Program-made: the position numbers and the translations under genes
From: Rheinheimera mangrovi
GTDB taxonomy: Bacteria; Pseudomonadota; Gammaproteobacteria; Enterobacterales; Alteromonadaceae
Length of the DNA: 64,000 nucleotides
Assembly: GCF_003990335.1 (NCBI RefSeq)
Contig: NZ_CP034683.1
Coordinates: forward strand, 2,246,501-2,310,500
Direction of reading: 5' to 3'
Shown: positions 52,899 to 60,824 of the stretch, piece after piece
Position numbering within the stretch: the first letter of the stretch is position 1
Layout of the letters: every line of letters begins with the position of its first letter
Notes under the pieces: model-generated
Told to the model about the DNA's origin: nothing
Database searches by the model: none
Seen by the model: the letters and a program-made list of their open reading frames with translations, nothing else

Positions 52899-54776
52899 AT
52901 GGCCAAAACCTCAGATAAAACCTCAGATAAGTCTCAGGCAAAATCACTGGACTGGAGTGCACTACTGCAATCCGGTAACCGCATTTTTATTGGCTCCCAT
53001 GCTGCCGCGCCTCAGGCGTTGCTGGCCGATTTAATGGCCCGCAGTAAAAACCTGCATGATATAGAGCTGGTGCAATTGATGGTGCTGGCTGATAACAGTT
53101 GGGCCGAACAACGTTACAGCGACTTATTTAAAATCAATGCGTTATTTATTGCAGGTGACAAAGTCCGCAGTGCTGTGGCTGAAGGTCGTGCCGACTACAC
53201 CCCTTGTTTTTTATCTGAAGTCCCCGCTTTATTTAAAAATGAAATTTTGCCTTTAGACGCGGCTTTAGTCATGGTCAGTCCGCCTGATGCTTTTGGTTAT
53301 TGTTCTTTGGGTGTCTCTGTTGATGCCGTATCAGCTGCGGTGCGTTCTGCCAAAAAAGTTATAGCGCAAATTAACCCTAAGATGCCGCGCACCAATGGGT
53401 ATACCTTTATCCACCAAAGCCAAATCCATGCCTTTATCGAACAGGCCGAAGATTTGCCCGAACTACCGCCACCTGTGTTGGATGAAGTGACGGAACGTAT
53501 TGGCCAGTACGTGTCTATGTTGATTGAAGACGGCGCGACTTTACAGCTGGGGATAGGAAAAATCCCTGAGGCCGTTTTACGTTACCTGGGCAATCACAAA
53601 GACTTAGGTGTACATTCTGAAGTCATTTCCGACGGTGTGATGGAACTGATCACCAAAGGCGTGATTAACAACAGGAAAAAAAACTTTCACCCGGGCAAGA
53701 CAGTCACCAGTTTTTGTATGGGCAGCAAAGCCTTGTATGACTTTGTTGATGGTAACCCTCATGTTGAATTTTACCCCAGTGAATATGTGAATTCCCCGAC
53801 CAATATTGCCCGTAACGACGCCATGATCGCTATTAACAGCGCTATAGAAGTCGATTTAACAGGCCAGGTGGTATCGGATTCGATTGGGCATAGATTCTAC
53901 AGCGGCATTGGTGGCCAGGTCGATTTCAGCCGAGGCGCCTCAATGAGTAAAGGCGGCAAACCTATTATCGCCCTGCCTTCGACTGCTAAAAACGGCACAG
54001 TCTCGCGTATTGTCGCTACTGTCACTGAAGGCGGCGGCGTGGTGACGTCGCGTGGCCACGTGCATTATGTGGTCACAGAGTTTGGTGTCGCCTCCTTGCG
54101 GGGTAAAAGTATCCGCGAACGCGCGCTGGAACTTATTCGGGTAGCTCATCCGAAGTTTCGTAAACAGCTGCTGGATGAAGTTCGTACCCGCTACTGGGTG
54201 CCACATTACCAAAAAGACTACCTCAAAGATGTGGTGGAACTAGGCAAAGTAGGTGTTAAAACTTTAACCATTGCTGGTGAACAGTTTGATTTGCGGGCAT
54301 TAAATCCGGCTGATGAGCGCCGGCTGCAGGAGTTTTTTTACTCTCATACCAAAGAAACTTTGCTGCTGCGTTATAACCACCATCCCAAACAAATGAGCAG
54401 AGAAAAATCCTGTACTTTAGTCAGTGTCGATCAATCCCGTGATCTGGCGCTTTGTATTGTCAAACAACAAGGCTCAGTACTGGAAATTCAGGCCGTAGGC
54501 CGTTATTACCTGAATGAAACTGACAACAGTGCTGAAGTGGCATTTGTTACACGTGAAAAACACCATGGCAAAGGCATGGCCAAAAGGCTGCTGGAAGAAA
54601 TGATCAGAATTGCCCGCATACGCGAACTCAACCGTATGATGGCTTATGTGCGAGCCGACAATAAGCCGATGCAAAAGGTGTTTGAAAAAGCTGGATTTAA
54701 ACGTATCGCCAGTGGCGATCCAGATGAAGTCTATTTAGAGCTGCCATTAAAAGTAGCGGAACCAGAGAAGCAGTAA
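52899..54776 (+). CDS. Acetyl-CoA hydrolase/CoA-transferase fused to a GNAT acetyltransferase
   Basis: A 625-residue fusion. Residues ~10-440 are an acetyl-CoA hydrolase/transferase of the 4-hydroxybutyrate CoA-transferase type, with ILPLDAALVMVSPPDAFGYCSLGVSVD, LQLGIGKIPEAVL, and a Glu in LGVHSEVISDGVMELI as the likely catalytic residue. Residues ~470-615 are a GNAT domain, with REKHHGKGMAKRLLEEM as the acetyl-CoA pyrophosphate loop (Q/RxxGxG/A). The architecture parallels PatZ-type protein acetyltransferases, where a CoA enzyme-like domain is fused to GNAT. The next gene starts right after its stop and encodes a deacetylase. Start ATG follows AAAAAGGATG. Confidence 0.9.
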   Translation: MAKTSDKTSDKSQAKSLDWSALLQSGNRIFIGSHAAAPQALLADLMARSKNLHDIELVQLMVLADNSWAEQRYSDLFKINALFIAGDKVRSAVAEGRADYTPCFLSEVPALFKNEILPLDAALVMVSPPDAFGYCSLGVSVDAVSAAVRSAKKVIAQINPKMPRTNGYTFIHQSQIHAFIEQAEDLPELPPPVLDEVTERIGQYVSMLIEDGATLQLGIGKIPEAVLRYLGNHKDLGVHSEVISDGVMELITKGVINNRKKNFHPGKTVTSFCMGSKALYDFVDGNPHVEFYPSEYVNSPTNIARNDAMIAINSAIEVDLTGQVVSDSIGHRFYSGIGGQVDFSRGASMSKGGKPIIALPSTAKNGTVSRIVATVTEGGGVVTSRGHVHYVVTEFGVASLRGKSIRERALELIRVAHPKFRKQLLDEVRTRYWVPHYQKDYLKDVVELGKVGVKTLTIAGEQFDLRALNPADERRLQEFFYSHTKETLLLRYNHHPKQMSREKSCTLVSVDQSRDLALCIVKQQGSVLEIQAVGRYYLNETDNSAEVAFVTREKHHGKGMAKRLLEEMIRIARIRELNRMMAYVRADNKPMQKVFEKAGFKRIASGDPDEVYLELPLKVAEPEKQ

Positions 54777-55694
54777 ATGAGTTTAGTGATCTTCAGCCAT
54801 GGCCGCTGTTTGTCGTACGACATAGGTCTCGATCATCCGGAAGCAGCGTCGCGCATTTATGCAGTACAGGACCAGTTATTAAGTTCAGGCCTGGAGTTTG
54901 TGGTGCAACAACGGGATGCCACTCCGGCCAGTATGGAGCAGTTGTATCTGGCTCACGACCCGGCTTATGTCGACCATATATTTGATGCTGTGCCCGATAC
55001 TGGCCATGTCTGGCTGGATGACGATACACAAGCCAATGCAAAATCACTCAATGCGGCTTTGTATTCGGCAGGTTCCGGTATTAATGCGGTAGATTTAGTG
55101 ATGCAGCACTCAGACACTCAGGCCTTTTGTTTAACACGCCCACCAGGGCATCATGCAGAATACAAAGCGGCCAAAGGCTTTTGTATTTTTAATAATATCG
55201 CCATAGCGGCCGCTTATGCCATGCAGCAGTATGGGTTGCAACGTGTGCTGATTGTGGATTTTGACGTACACCATGGCAATGGCACTGAAGATATTTTCCA
55301 GCACGAACCCAGGGTAAAGTTCTTTTCGTCCTTTCAGCATCCGTTTTACCCCTACACTGACCCTGTTGCTCATACCCCATCCATAGTCAAAATGCCTTTA
55401 GCTGCGGGCACTACAGGCGCTTTATACCAACAGCGCTTTACTGAAGAATGGCTGCCGCTGATGCTGCAGTTTCAGCCCGAGCTGGTATTGGTATCAGCTG
55501 GTTTTGATGCGCATATTGAAGATGATATGGGCCAGATGAAACTAACAGAGCTGGATTATTTGTGGTTGGGGCAGCAGTTGAAGCAAATAGCCGATCGCTA
55601 TTGCGGCGGGCGTTTGGTTTCTATGCTCGAAGGCGGTTACGAACATAGCCCGCTGGCGCGTAGTGTGGTGAGTTATCTAAAGGGGCAGTTGTGA
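54777..55694 (+). CDS. Histone-deacetylase superfamily protein (AcuC/AphA type)
   Basis: A 305-residue arginase-fold zinc hydrolase. It shows the catalytic RPPGHHAE, the metal ligands DFDVHHGNGTEDIF and a further Asp in VSAGFDAHIEDDMG, and GGYEHSPLARSV. Such proteins deacetylate lysines, acetylpolyamines or other acyl-amides. The ATG touches the stop of the GNAT fusion (TAAATG), so the two are co-transcribed and probably translationally coupled. Confidence 0.92.
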   Translation: MSLVIFSHGRCLSYDIGLDHPEAASRIYAVQDQLLSSGLEFVVQQRDATPASMEQLYLAHDPAYVDHIFDAVPDTGHVWLDDDTQANAKSLNAALYSAGSGINAVDLVMQHSDTQAFCLTRPPGHHAEYKAAKGFCIFNNIAIAAAYAMQQYGLQRVLIVDFDVHHGNGTEDIFQHEPRVKFFSSFQHPFYPYTDPVAHTPSIVKMPLAAGTTGALYQQRFTEEWLPLMLQFQPELVLVSAGFDAHIEDDMGQMKLTELDYLWLGQQLKQIADRYCGGRLVSMLEGGYEHSPLARSVVSYLKGQL

Positions 55695-55737
55695 CCATCT
55701 ACGGGCGGGGATAAAGGTTTTCAGGTTTGGATTATAT

Positions 55738-55833
55738 GAGACGGGCGGTATGTAGGGGCCGCGGCTTGTCCCGGCCCATCCATCTGTACCGCGGTACCTT
55801 GAGACGGGCGGGTGCAAGACCCGCCCCTACAAT
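55738..55833. repeat. Cluster of GC-rich palindromic repeats, copies 2 and 3
   Basis: Between the deacetylase and trkH. 55803-55833 is identical to 52815-52845; 55754-55784 is a diverged copy in the opposite orientation (GTAGGGGCCGCGGCTTGTCC). GGTACCGCGGTAC-like palindromic sequence lies between them (CTGTACCGCGGTACC). No ORF of interest. Confidence 0.65.
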
Positions 55834-55913
55834 AAATCCTTATACAATCTTTATAACCACCGGGGACATAAAGCCTTAAACTTCCAAGGTTGTTTAACGC
55901 CGGATAAAATTTT

Positions 55914-57398
55914 ATGGCTGCCACTTTGGTGTTGGGTTCCGCAGTAAAAATCTCAAGTCGTTACCTGATGTATAGGGTGTTAGGGTATTTGTTGCTGATG
56001 TTGTCAGCGGTCAAGCTGGTCGCTATGGCAGTATCCCTTCTTTATCACGAAAGCAGCTTTTGGGTGTTTTTAGGATCTGCGCTTTTTACAGCAGCTTTGG
56101 GTTATACGCTGGTGCATAAAGGCCGCGACGCCAAAGATATTAAACATCGGCAGCTATTTTTACTCACCACTTTAAGCTGGCTGTCGCTTTGTGTCTTTTC
56201 GGCTATTCCATTGTGGCTGATAGTGCCCAATTGCACTTTAACAGACGCAGTGTTTGAAACCGTTTCTGCTGTCACGACCACAGGTTCAACTGTGTTGTCT
56301 GGATTGGATACCATGCCAAAAGGCATTTTGTTCTGGCGCGCTGTGCTGAACTGGATGGGGGGTATAGGGATCATCGTGATGGCCATAGCCATTTTACCCG
56401 CACTGAAAATAGGCGGTATGCGATTATTTAAAACTGAAAGCTCAGACACTTCAGATAAAATTCTGCCACGTAGCTCTACCCTGTCTGCCGCTATTGGCTT
56501 GGTTTATCTGGTACTGACCGCCTGTACTATGACCACCTATTATCTGGCTGGCATGACAGGCTTTGACGCTATTACCCATGCAATGACCACAGTAGCTACA
56601 GGTGGTTTTGCCAATTACGACTCCTCTTTTGGATTTTATAAAGATTCACCGCAAATTTTCTGGTTAAGCAGCTTTTTTATGATGCTGGCCGCTATGCCTT
56701 TTGTACTTTTTGTCAGTTTTGCTAAAGGCGATAAAACATCTTTGTGGCGCGATCCACAAGTACGGGCTTTTGTTGCCATAGTGCTGTTTTGCAGTGTGCT
56801 GCTCACTGCATATCAGGTGGTACATAACGACAGAGCCGTTTTTGATGCGCTGACCCATAGCCTGTTTAATGTAGTGTCCATTATTACCACCTGTGGTTAC
56901 GCTTCCGAGGACTATACAGTCTGGGGTAACATGGCCATTATGCTGTTTTTCTACTTAACCTTTGCCGGTGCTTGTTCGGGCTCGACTTCGGGTGGCTTAA
57001 AAATATTCCGTATTCAGTTAGCTGCTATGTTACTGATAAAGCAGTTAAAATTGTTGGTGCATCCAAAGGCGGTCTGGAGCCAGAGTTATGGCGGAAAAAA
57101 AGTAGATGATCAGCTTTTGGGCAACGTGCTGGCCTTTTGTTTTATCTATTTTGCGACCATAGCTTTTATTGCTATGGCCTTGTCCTTTTGTGAGCTGGAT
57201 TTAGTCACAGCAGTGACAGGAGCTGCAACAGCTGTGGCGAACGTTGGCCCGGGCCTTGGCAGTGTCATAGGCCCGGCCGGTAATTTTTCGACTTTACCAG
57301 ACGCTGCAAAATGGTGGCTGAGTTTAGGTATGTTAATGGGACGATTAGAAATTTTGACCTTACTTATTTTGTTTACACCTTCATACTGGCGGTTCTGA
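55914..57398 (+). CDS. trkH: Trk-type K+ transport protein TrkH
   Basis: A 494-residue inner-membrane K+ channel subunit. The four pore-loop filters are visible as TTTGSTVLSG, VATGGFANY, ITTCGYASED and VANVGPGLGSV, each between helix pairs, with CSGSTSGGLK in the gating-loop region. No TrkA partner is encoded nearby. It is followed one base later by a KdpD-like kinase and then a KdpE-like regulator. The start could also be the ATG 18 codons downstream (55968), which would trim a non-conserved leader. Confidence 0.92.
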   Translation: MAATLVLGSAVKISSRYLMYRVLGYLLLMLSAVKLVAMAVSLLYHESSFWVFLGSALFTAALGYTLVHKGRDAKDIKHRQLFLLTTLSWLSLCVFSAIPLWLIVPNCTLTDAVFETVSAVTTTGSTVLSGLDTMPKGILFWRAVLNWMGGIGIIVMAIAILPALKIGGMRLFKTESSDTSDKILPRSSTLSAAIGLVYLVLTACTMTTYYLAGMTGFDAITHAMTTVATGGFANYDSSFGFYKDSPQIFWLSSFFMMLAAMPFVLFVSFAKGDKTSLWRDPQVRAFVAIVLFCSVLLTAYQVVHNDRAVFDALTHSLFNVVSIITTCGYASEDYTVWGNMAIMLFFYLTFAGACSGSTSGGLKIFRIQLAAMLLIKQLKLLVHPKAVWSQSYGGKKVDDQLLGNVLAFCFIYFATIAFIAMALSFCELDLVTAVTGAATAVANVGPGLGSVIGPAGNFSTLPDAAKWWLSLGMLMGRLEILTLLILFTPSYWRF

Positions 57399-57399
57399 G

Positions 57400-58704
57400 A
57401 TGGCCAAAGCCTTTAAACTGCCCTATCTAGCAGAACTGGCCGGAACTTTTCTGCTGCCTTTAGTGATCATACTGCTATGTTTGCCGCTGCGAGACTGGAT
57501 AAGCCCTACCGATGTTGCCATGCTGCAATTGCTGTGGGTGGCTTGGCAGGCGCAGCAGTATGGCTGGCGCTGGGCAAGTTTAACTACTTTGGTGTCGGTG
57601 CTTATGCTGAACTGGTGTTTTGTGCCGCCCTACTACACTTTTGACGTACACGATGCCAGTTTTTTTATCAGTTTTGTGGTGATGGTATTGCTGGGGTTGT
57701 TAATCAGCCTGCTGTCTGATCGATCCAAACAGCAGGTAAAGCGGTTACGTTATGCCATGTCACAAACCCGTGGTATGTATATGCTGGCCAAAGGTTTGGG
57801 GCAAAGGCAGGATTGGCACAAACAATGTGCTTATGCAGCTAAATTATTAAGTCGTCGTTTAGGAGCCGCAGTTCAAGTGGTTATGGGACCAGCACCAAAA
57901 GCAGTGGCCGAACATGCGGTGCTCGCTGTAGGCACTCCGGCAGCTGCATGGATTGTGGTGCCACAGTCTTTTTTATCCAGCCACCCAACTTTATTGCATA
58001 CGGCTCAATCCTTGTTGGCACAAAGTTATGTCCGTCTGGAATTAAGAGAAAAAGCTCAGCAAGACAGAATGAAAGCTCAGCTGGAGCAACAAAAAGCCAT
58101 GTTATTACGGTCCCTATCGCACGACTTACGTACCCCTTTAGCTACCATTATGGGGGCATCCAGTATGCTGGCCGATCCAGAGTTGCATTTGAGCACGGAG
58201 CAACGACAGCAGCAGGCGCAGAACATCTATCAACAAAGCCAGATTTTAAATCAGCATTTTGAAAAAGTACTGGAGCTGAGCAAAGCCCAACTGACCACCC
58301 ATCAAATTCAGCACAGCGATTTCAGCTCAGACGATTTAGTAGCAGGAGCGCTGGCGCGGCGAGGCGATCAAGCGGCCGAACTCAGCACCTATTTGCAGTG
58401 CAGCACTTCAGCGCCTTTAAAGGGCGATCTGGAGCTACTTGAAATAGCGCTGGCCAATATGCTGGAAAACGCTTTGCGTCATGGTGCTGCACCTTGTGAA
58501 TTAAGCATGGGCCAAACTGGCTCGCACTGTTTTGTCCGGTTGAGTAACGGCGTTAAATCTGCCGCGCCAGCAGCCCGTGATAAAGGCCATGGTTTAGGGC
58601 TTAATATTTGTCAGGCGGTCGCTGCTTTGCATCAAGGCAAGTTTGAACTGCACACTCAGTCAGAACCAGGAAAAGTAACGGCAGCCTTGGAGTGGCCACT
58701 ATGA
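57400..58704 (+). CDS. KdpD-like sensor histidine kinase, short form
   Basis: A 434-residue membrane kinase. Four N-terminal hydrophobic segments (about 10-110) form a DUF4118 domain like that of KdpD. A GAF-like stretch (about 125-215) and a kinase core follow, with phospho-acceptor H241 (SLSHDLRTPLATIMG), N-box MLENALRHG and G-box GHGLGLNICQA. The large N-terminal KdpD/universal-stress domain of full KdpD is absent. The start is one base after the trkH stop, and the stop overlaps the regulator ATG (ATGA). Confidence 0.9.
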   Translation: MAKAFKLPYLAELAGTFLLPLVIILLCLPLRDWISPTDVAMLQLLWVAWQAQQYGWRWASLTTLVSVLMLNWCFVPPYYTFDVHDASFFISFVVMVLLGLLISLLSDRSKQQVKRLRYAMSQTRGMYMLAKGLGQRQDWHKQCAYAAKLLSRRLGAAVQVVMGPAPKAVAEHAVLAVGTPAAAWIVVPQSFLSSHPTLLHTAQSLLAQSYVRLELREKAQQDRMKAQLEQQKAMLLRSLSHDLRTPLATIMGASSMLADPELHLSTEQRQQQAQNIYQQSQILNQHFEKVLELSKAQLTTHQIQHSDFSSDDLVAGALARRGDQAAELSTYLQCSTSAPLKGDLELLEIALANMLENALRHGAAPCELSMGQTGSHCFVRLSNGVKSAAPAARDKGHGLGLNICQAVAALHQGKFELHTQSEPGKVTAALEWPL

Positions 58705-59396
58705 CGAACACAGTAACCACTGTCACACCTACTCGTTTATTGGTGCTTGAAGACGACCCGGGGCTACAAAGCTTTTTACACACTCTGCTGCAAAGCCAGG
58801 GTTATCAATGCCAGATCCATGCAGAAGGCCAACAAGGTTTTGCACTGTTAAAACAACACAGTTTTGATTTAATTCTGCTGGATTTAGGTTTAGCCGATAT
58901 GGATGGCATTGAATGGTTGCAACAACTACGCAGCTGGTCCGAAGTACCTGTGATAGTGATTTCAGCCCGGGGTAAAGAGCAGGACAAAGTGCGGGCTTTA
59001 GACTCTGGCGCGAATGACTATGTTACTAAACCTTTTAGTTCAGCCGAGCTTTTAGCTCGCGTCAGAGCCACGTTACGGCAACAACAAAAAACCGCCAAGC
59101 CGCTCGCTTTTGCCGATATCAAGTTGGATCCAGTGCAGCGCAGTGTCACCAAAGCTGGCGTGCAAGTACATCTGACCAAAACCGAATACGATATTTTATT
59201 ACTGCTGGTGCGCCATTTAGGTTCAGCACTGACGCACAATCAAATTTTGCAGCAGGTCTGGGGCGAACATTATCAGGACAGACCCGAATACATTCGCGTG
59301 CATATGGCGCAGCTACGACAAAAACTGGAAGATAATCCATCAGCACCACGGCATTTAAAAACCGAGGCTGGAGTTGGCTACAGGCTTTGTGAGTAG
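58701..59396 (+). CDS. KdpE-like OmpR-family response regulator
   Basis: A 231-residue response regulator. The receiver domain has phospho-acceptor D61 (LILLDLGLADMDG) and the conserved Lys in VTKPFSSAELLARVRA. The winged-helix output domain (LTKTEYDILLLLVRHLGSALTHNQILQQVWG ... YIRVHMAQLRQKLE) is of OmpR/KdpE type. ATG 58701 overlaps the kinase stop by four bases. An upstream GTG adds three codons and is less likely. It forms one unit with trkH and the kinase. Confidence 0.92.
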   Translation: MTNTVTTVTPTRLLVLEDDPGLQSFLHTLLQSQGYQCQIHAEGQQGFALLKQHSFDLILLDLGLADMDGIEWLQQLRSWSEVPVIVISARGKEQDKVRALDSGANDYVTKPFSSAELLARVRATLRQQQKTAKPLAFADIKLDPVQRSVTKAGVQVHLTKTEYDILLLLVRHLGSALTHNQILQQVWGEHYQDRPEYIRVHMAQLRQKLEDNPSAPRHLKTEAGVGYRLCE

Positions 59397-59439
59397 GCAA
59401 AGGTTGATGGCTGCCTAACCTCTACTTTTAACTGCGGTT

Positions 59440-59466
59440 AAAATGGGAGCAATACCTCCCATTTTT
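59440..59466. terminator. Bidirectional terminator
   Basis: AAAATGGGAG / CTCCCATTTT with a six-base loop, between the convergent regulator gene and the 59511-59960 gene. Confidence 0.88.
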
Positions 59467-59510
59467 AATTCCAAGTATTCAAAAATCCATTTGTGTATTA
59501 AAACAATAAA

Positions 59511-59960
59511 TTAATTGGCATCTTCACCGCACTGCAGCGACGATTGGTATTTGCATCGCGCAGCGGCTTCATTCACATCTTTCCCACCCAAACAAAAATC
59601 AAGCCGAAGCAATTTTTGTTCTGCAGCATCAGCTTTGGTTGTCGTGTTGTGCCACTTCAAACTCTTGATCATTTTTTTAGCAGGTTTAACTACCACTTTA
59701 GCTGGAACAGAACTGACTAACTCCATTCGCCTTGTCTTACCGTTCTCATCGATATCAACGTTAAACACAGCGCATCCTGCTATACCGTTGCTTGCCAATT
59801 CGACTGGATACAGTGGAGTAAATTTGTTGGTTTGTGACCAAAGAGTTTCGCCAGCTTTGGGTTGTATTTCAGTCAACAACACATCACCGTAGACTGTATT
59901 GGCTGATGTGAAGAATGACGCAAAAGTAAAAAATACCAGACTGGTGGAAAAAATTTTCAT
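59511..59960 (-). CDS. Secreted protein with TonB C-terminal-like domain
   Basis: A 149-residue protein with a Sec signal peptide (VFFTFASFFTSANT). A region typical of the TonB C-terminal fold follows: LYPVELASNGIAGCAVFNVDIDENGKTRRMELVSS. It has no transmembrane anchor or proline-rich linker, so it is not a classical TonB. Four cysteines near the C-terminus and in the core (AGCAVF, DFCLGG, ARCKYQ, LQCGED) may form disulfides. Function unknown; single gene. Confidence 0.68.
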   Translation of the reverse strand: MKIFSTSLVFFTFASFFTSANTVYGDVLLTEIQPKAGETLWSQTNKFTPLYPVELASNGIAGCAVFNVDIDENGKTRRMELVSSVPAKVVVKPAKKMIKSLKWHNTTTKADAAEQKLLRLDFCLGGKDVNEAAARCKYQSSLQCGEDAN

Positions 59961-60212
59961 CTACTTTCCTTGTTGAGTTTGAACAGTAAATCCAATGTAA
60001 TGTTAGAAAATGAGGAACACTGAATAAACCTTATCATAGACCAAGAGCAGGCTGCAAGGAGCAGTGCATAAGTCCGTTTTTAGTTGTTGGCAGTATTACT
60101 GTTGTCTTTTCTATGGTGTTCAAACATTTCTATAGCACCTTTTAAGAAACCAAACATACCCTAGGCCTTTGCTTGCAGAGATCACGCAGTGATAGCATGT
60201 GACCTCACTTTG

Positions 60213-60437
60213 TTATAACCCACTTAGTGCCGCAGGAGTTGGACTTATATCTTTTTTAAGTACTAATACCACCAGATAGACCAGACTCAAAGGGGGAATA
60301 ATAGAAAGCATAACTCCGAGTAGACTAGCCAATACTGGGGTTTGTGTTTTACGGCGGCCAAGGTAGTAACAAACTGCTCCCATAATAAGAGCAAATATGA
60401 AAATGAACTGGCCGACTAATGTTGCATTTAAATTCAA
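60213..60437 (-). CDS. Small two-helix membrane protein, AtpF-like N-terminus
   Basis: A 74-residue protein with two hydrophobic helices (about 9-25 and 35-61) separated by a basic turn GRRKTQTP. The N-terminus MNLNATLVGQ is that of ATP synthase subunit b (MNLNAT.xGQ), but the long b-subunit coiled coil is absent and the rest is unrelated. The start is TTG 60437 with a strong SD (AAGGAGAATTCAG). No known function. It lies between two non-coding gaps of about 250 and 390 bases. Confidence 0.62.
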   Translation of the reverse strand: MNLNATLVGQFIFIFALIMGAVCYYLGRRKTQTPVLASLLGVMLSIIPPLSLVYLVVLVLKKDISPTPAALSGL

Positions 60438-60824
60438 CTGAATTCTCCTTGTGCTTTATAGCACTGTATTTTCAAAAAGGATGCCCGTCAGCAAATCGAG
60501 CATCTTCTTGCCTTCATTTATTACCAATCTCACACTAAATTAACTCCGATGCAACTCTATTTCAAAGGTTTTCTGAAATGACTGAAAAGAGCAACCTTTA
60601 GGGTCAAGACTTGCCCAATCAGATGACAACTGAGCTTGCCAAGATCCACGCCCAATGTTTAGGTAGACAAGATGAATCGCCTCTTTTAGTTTGGTCACCT
60701 CTTCTTATATCAAGACGGGAGGCGGCTCATCACATGAGCGTGACGAAGTTCAAACAGATACAAATAGGTGACGGCGAAAGTTTGAACCTGACACCAAAAC
60801 GTTTCGAAATAAAGAGGGATAACG
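60438..60824. other. Intergenic region without convincing gene
   Basis: 387 bases between a small membrane-protein gene and the DUF4038 gene. A plus-strand frame from 60611 overlaps the next gene in another phase and has no SD or recognisable sequence. Apart from an A/G-rich stretch before the ATG at 60825 (GAGGGATAACG) I see no clear promoter or terminator. Confidence 0.5.
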
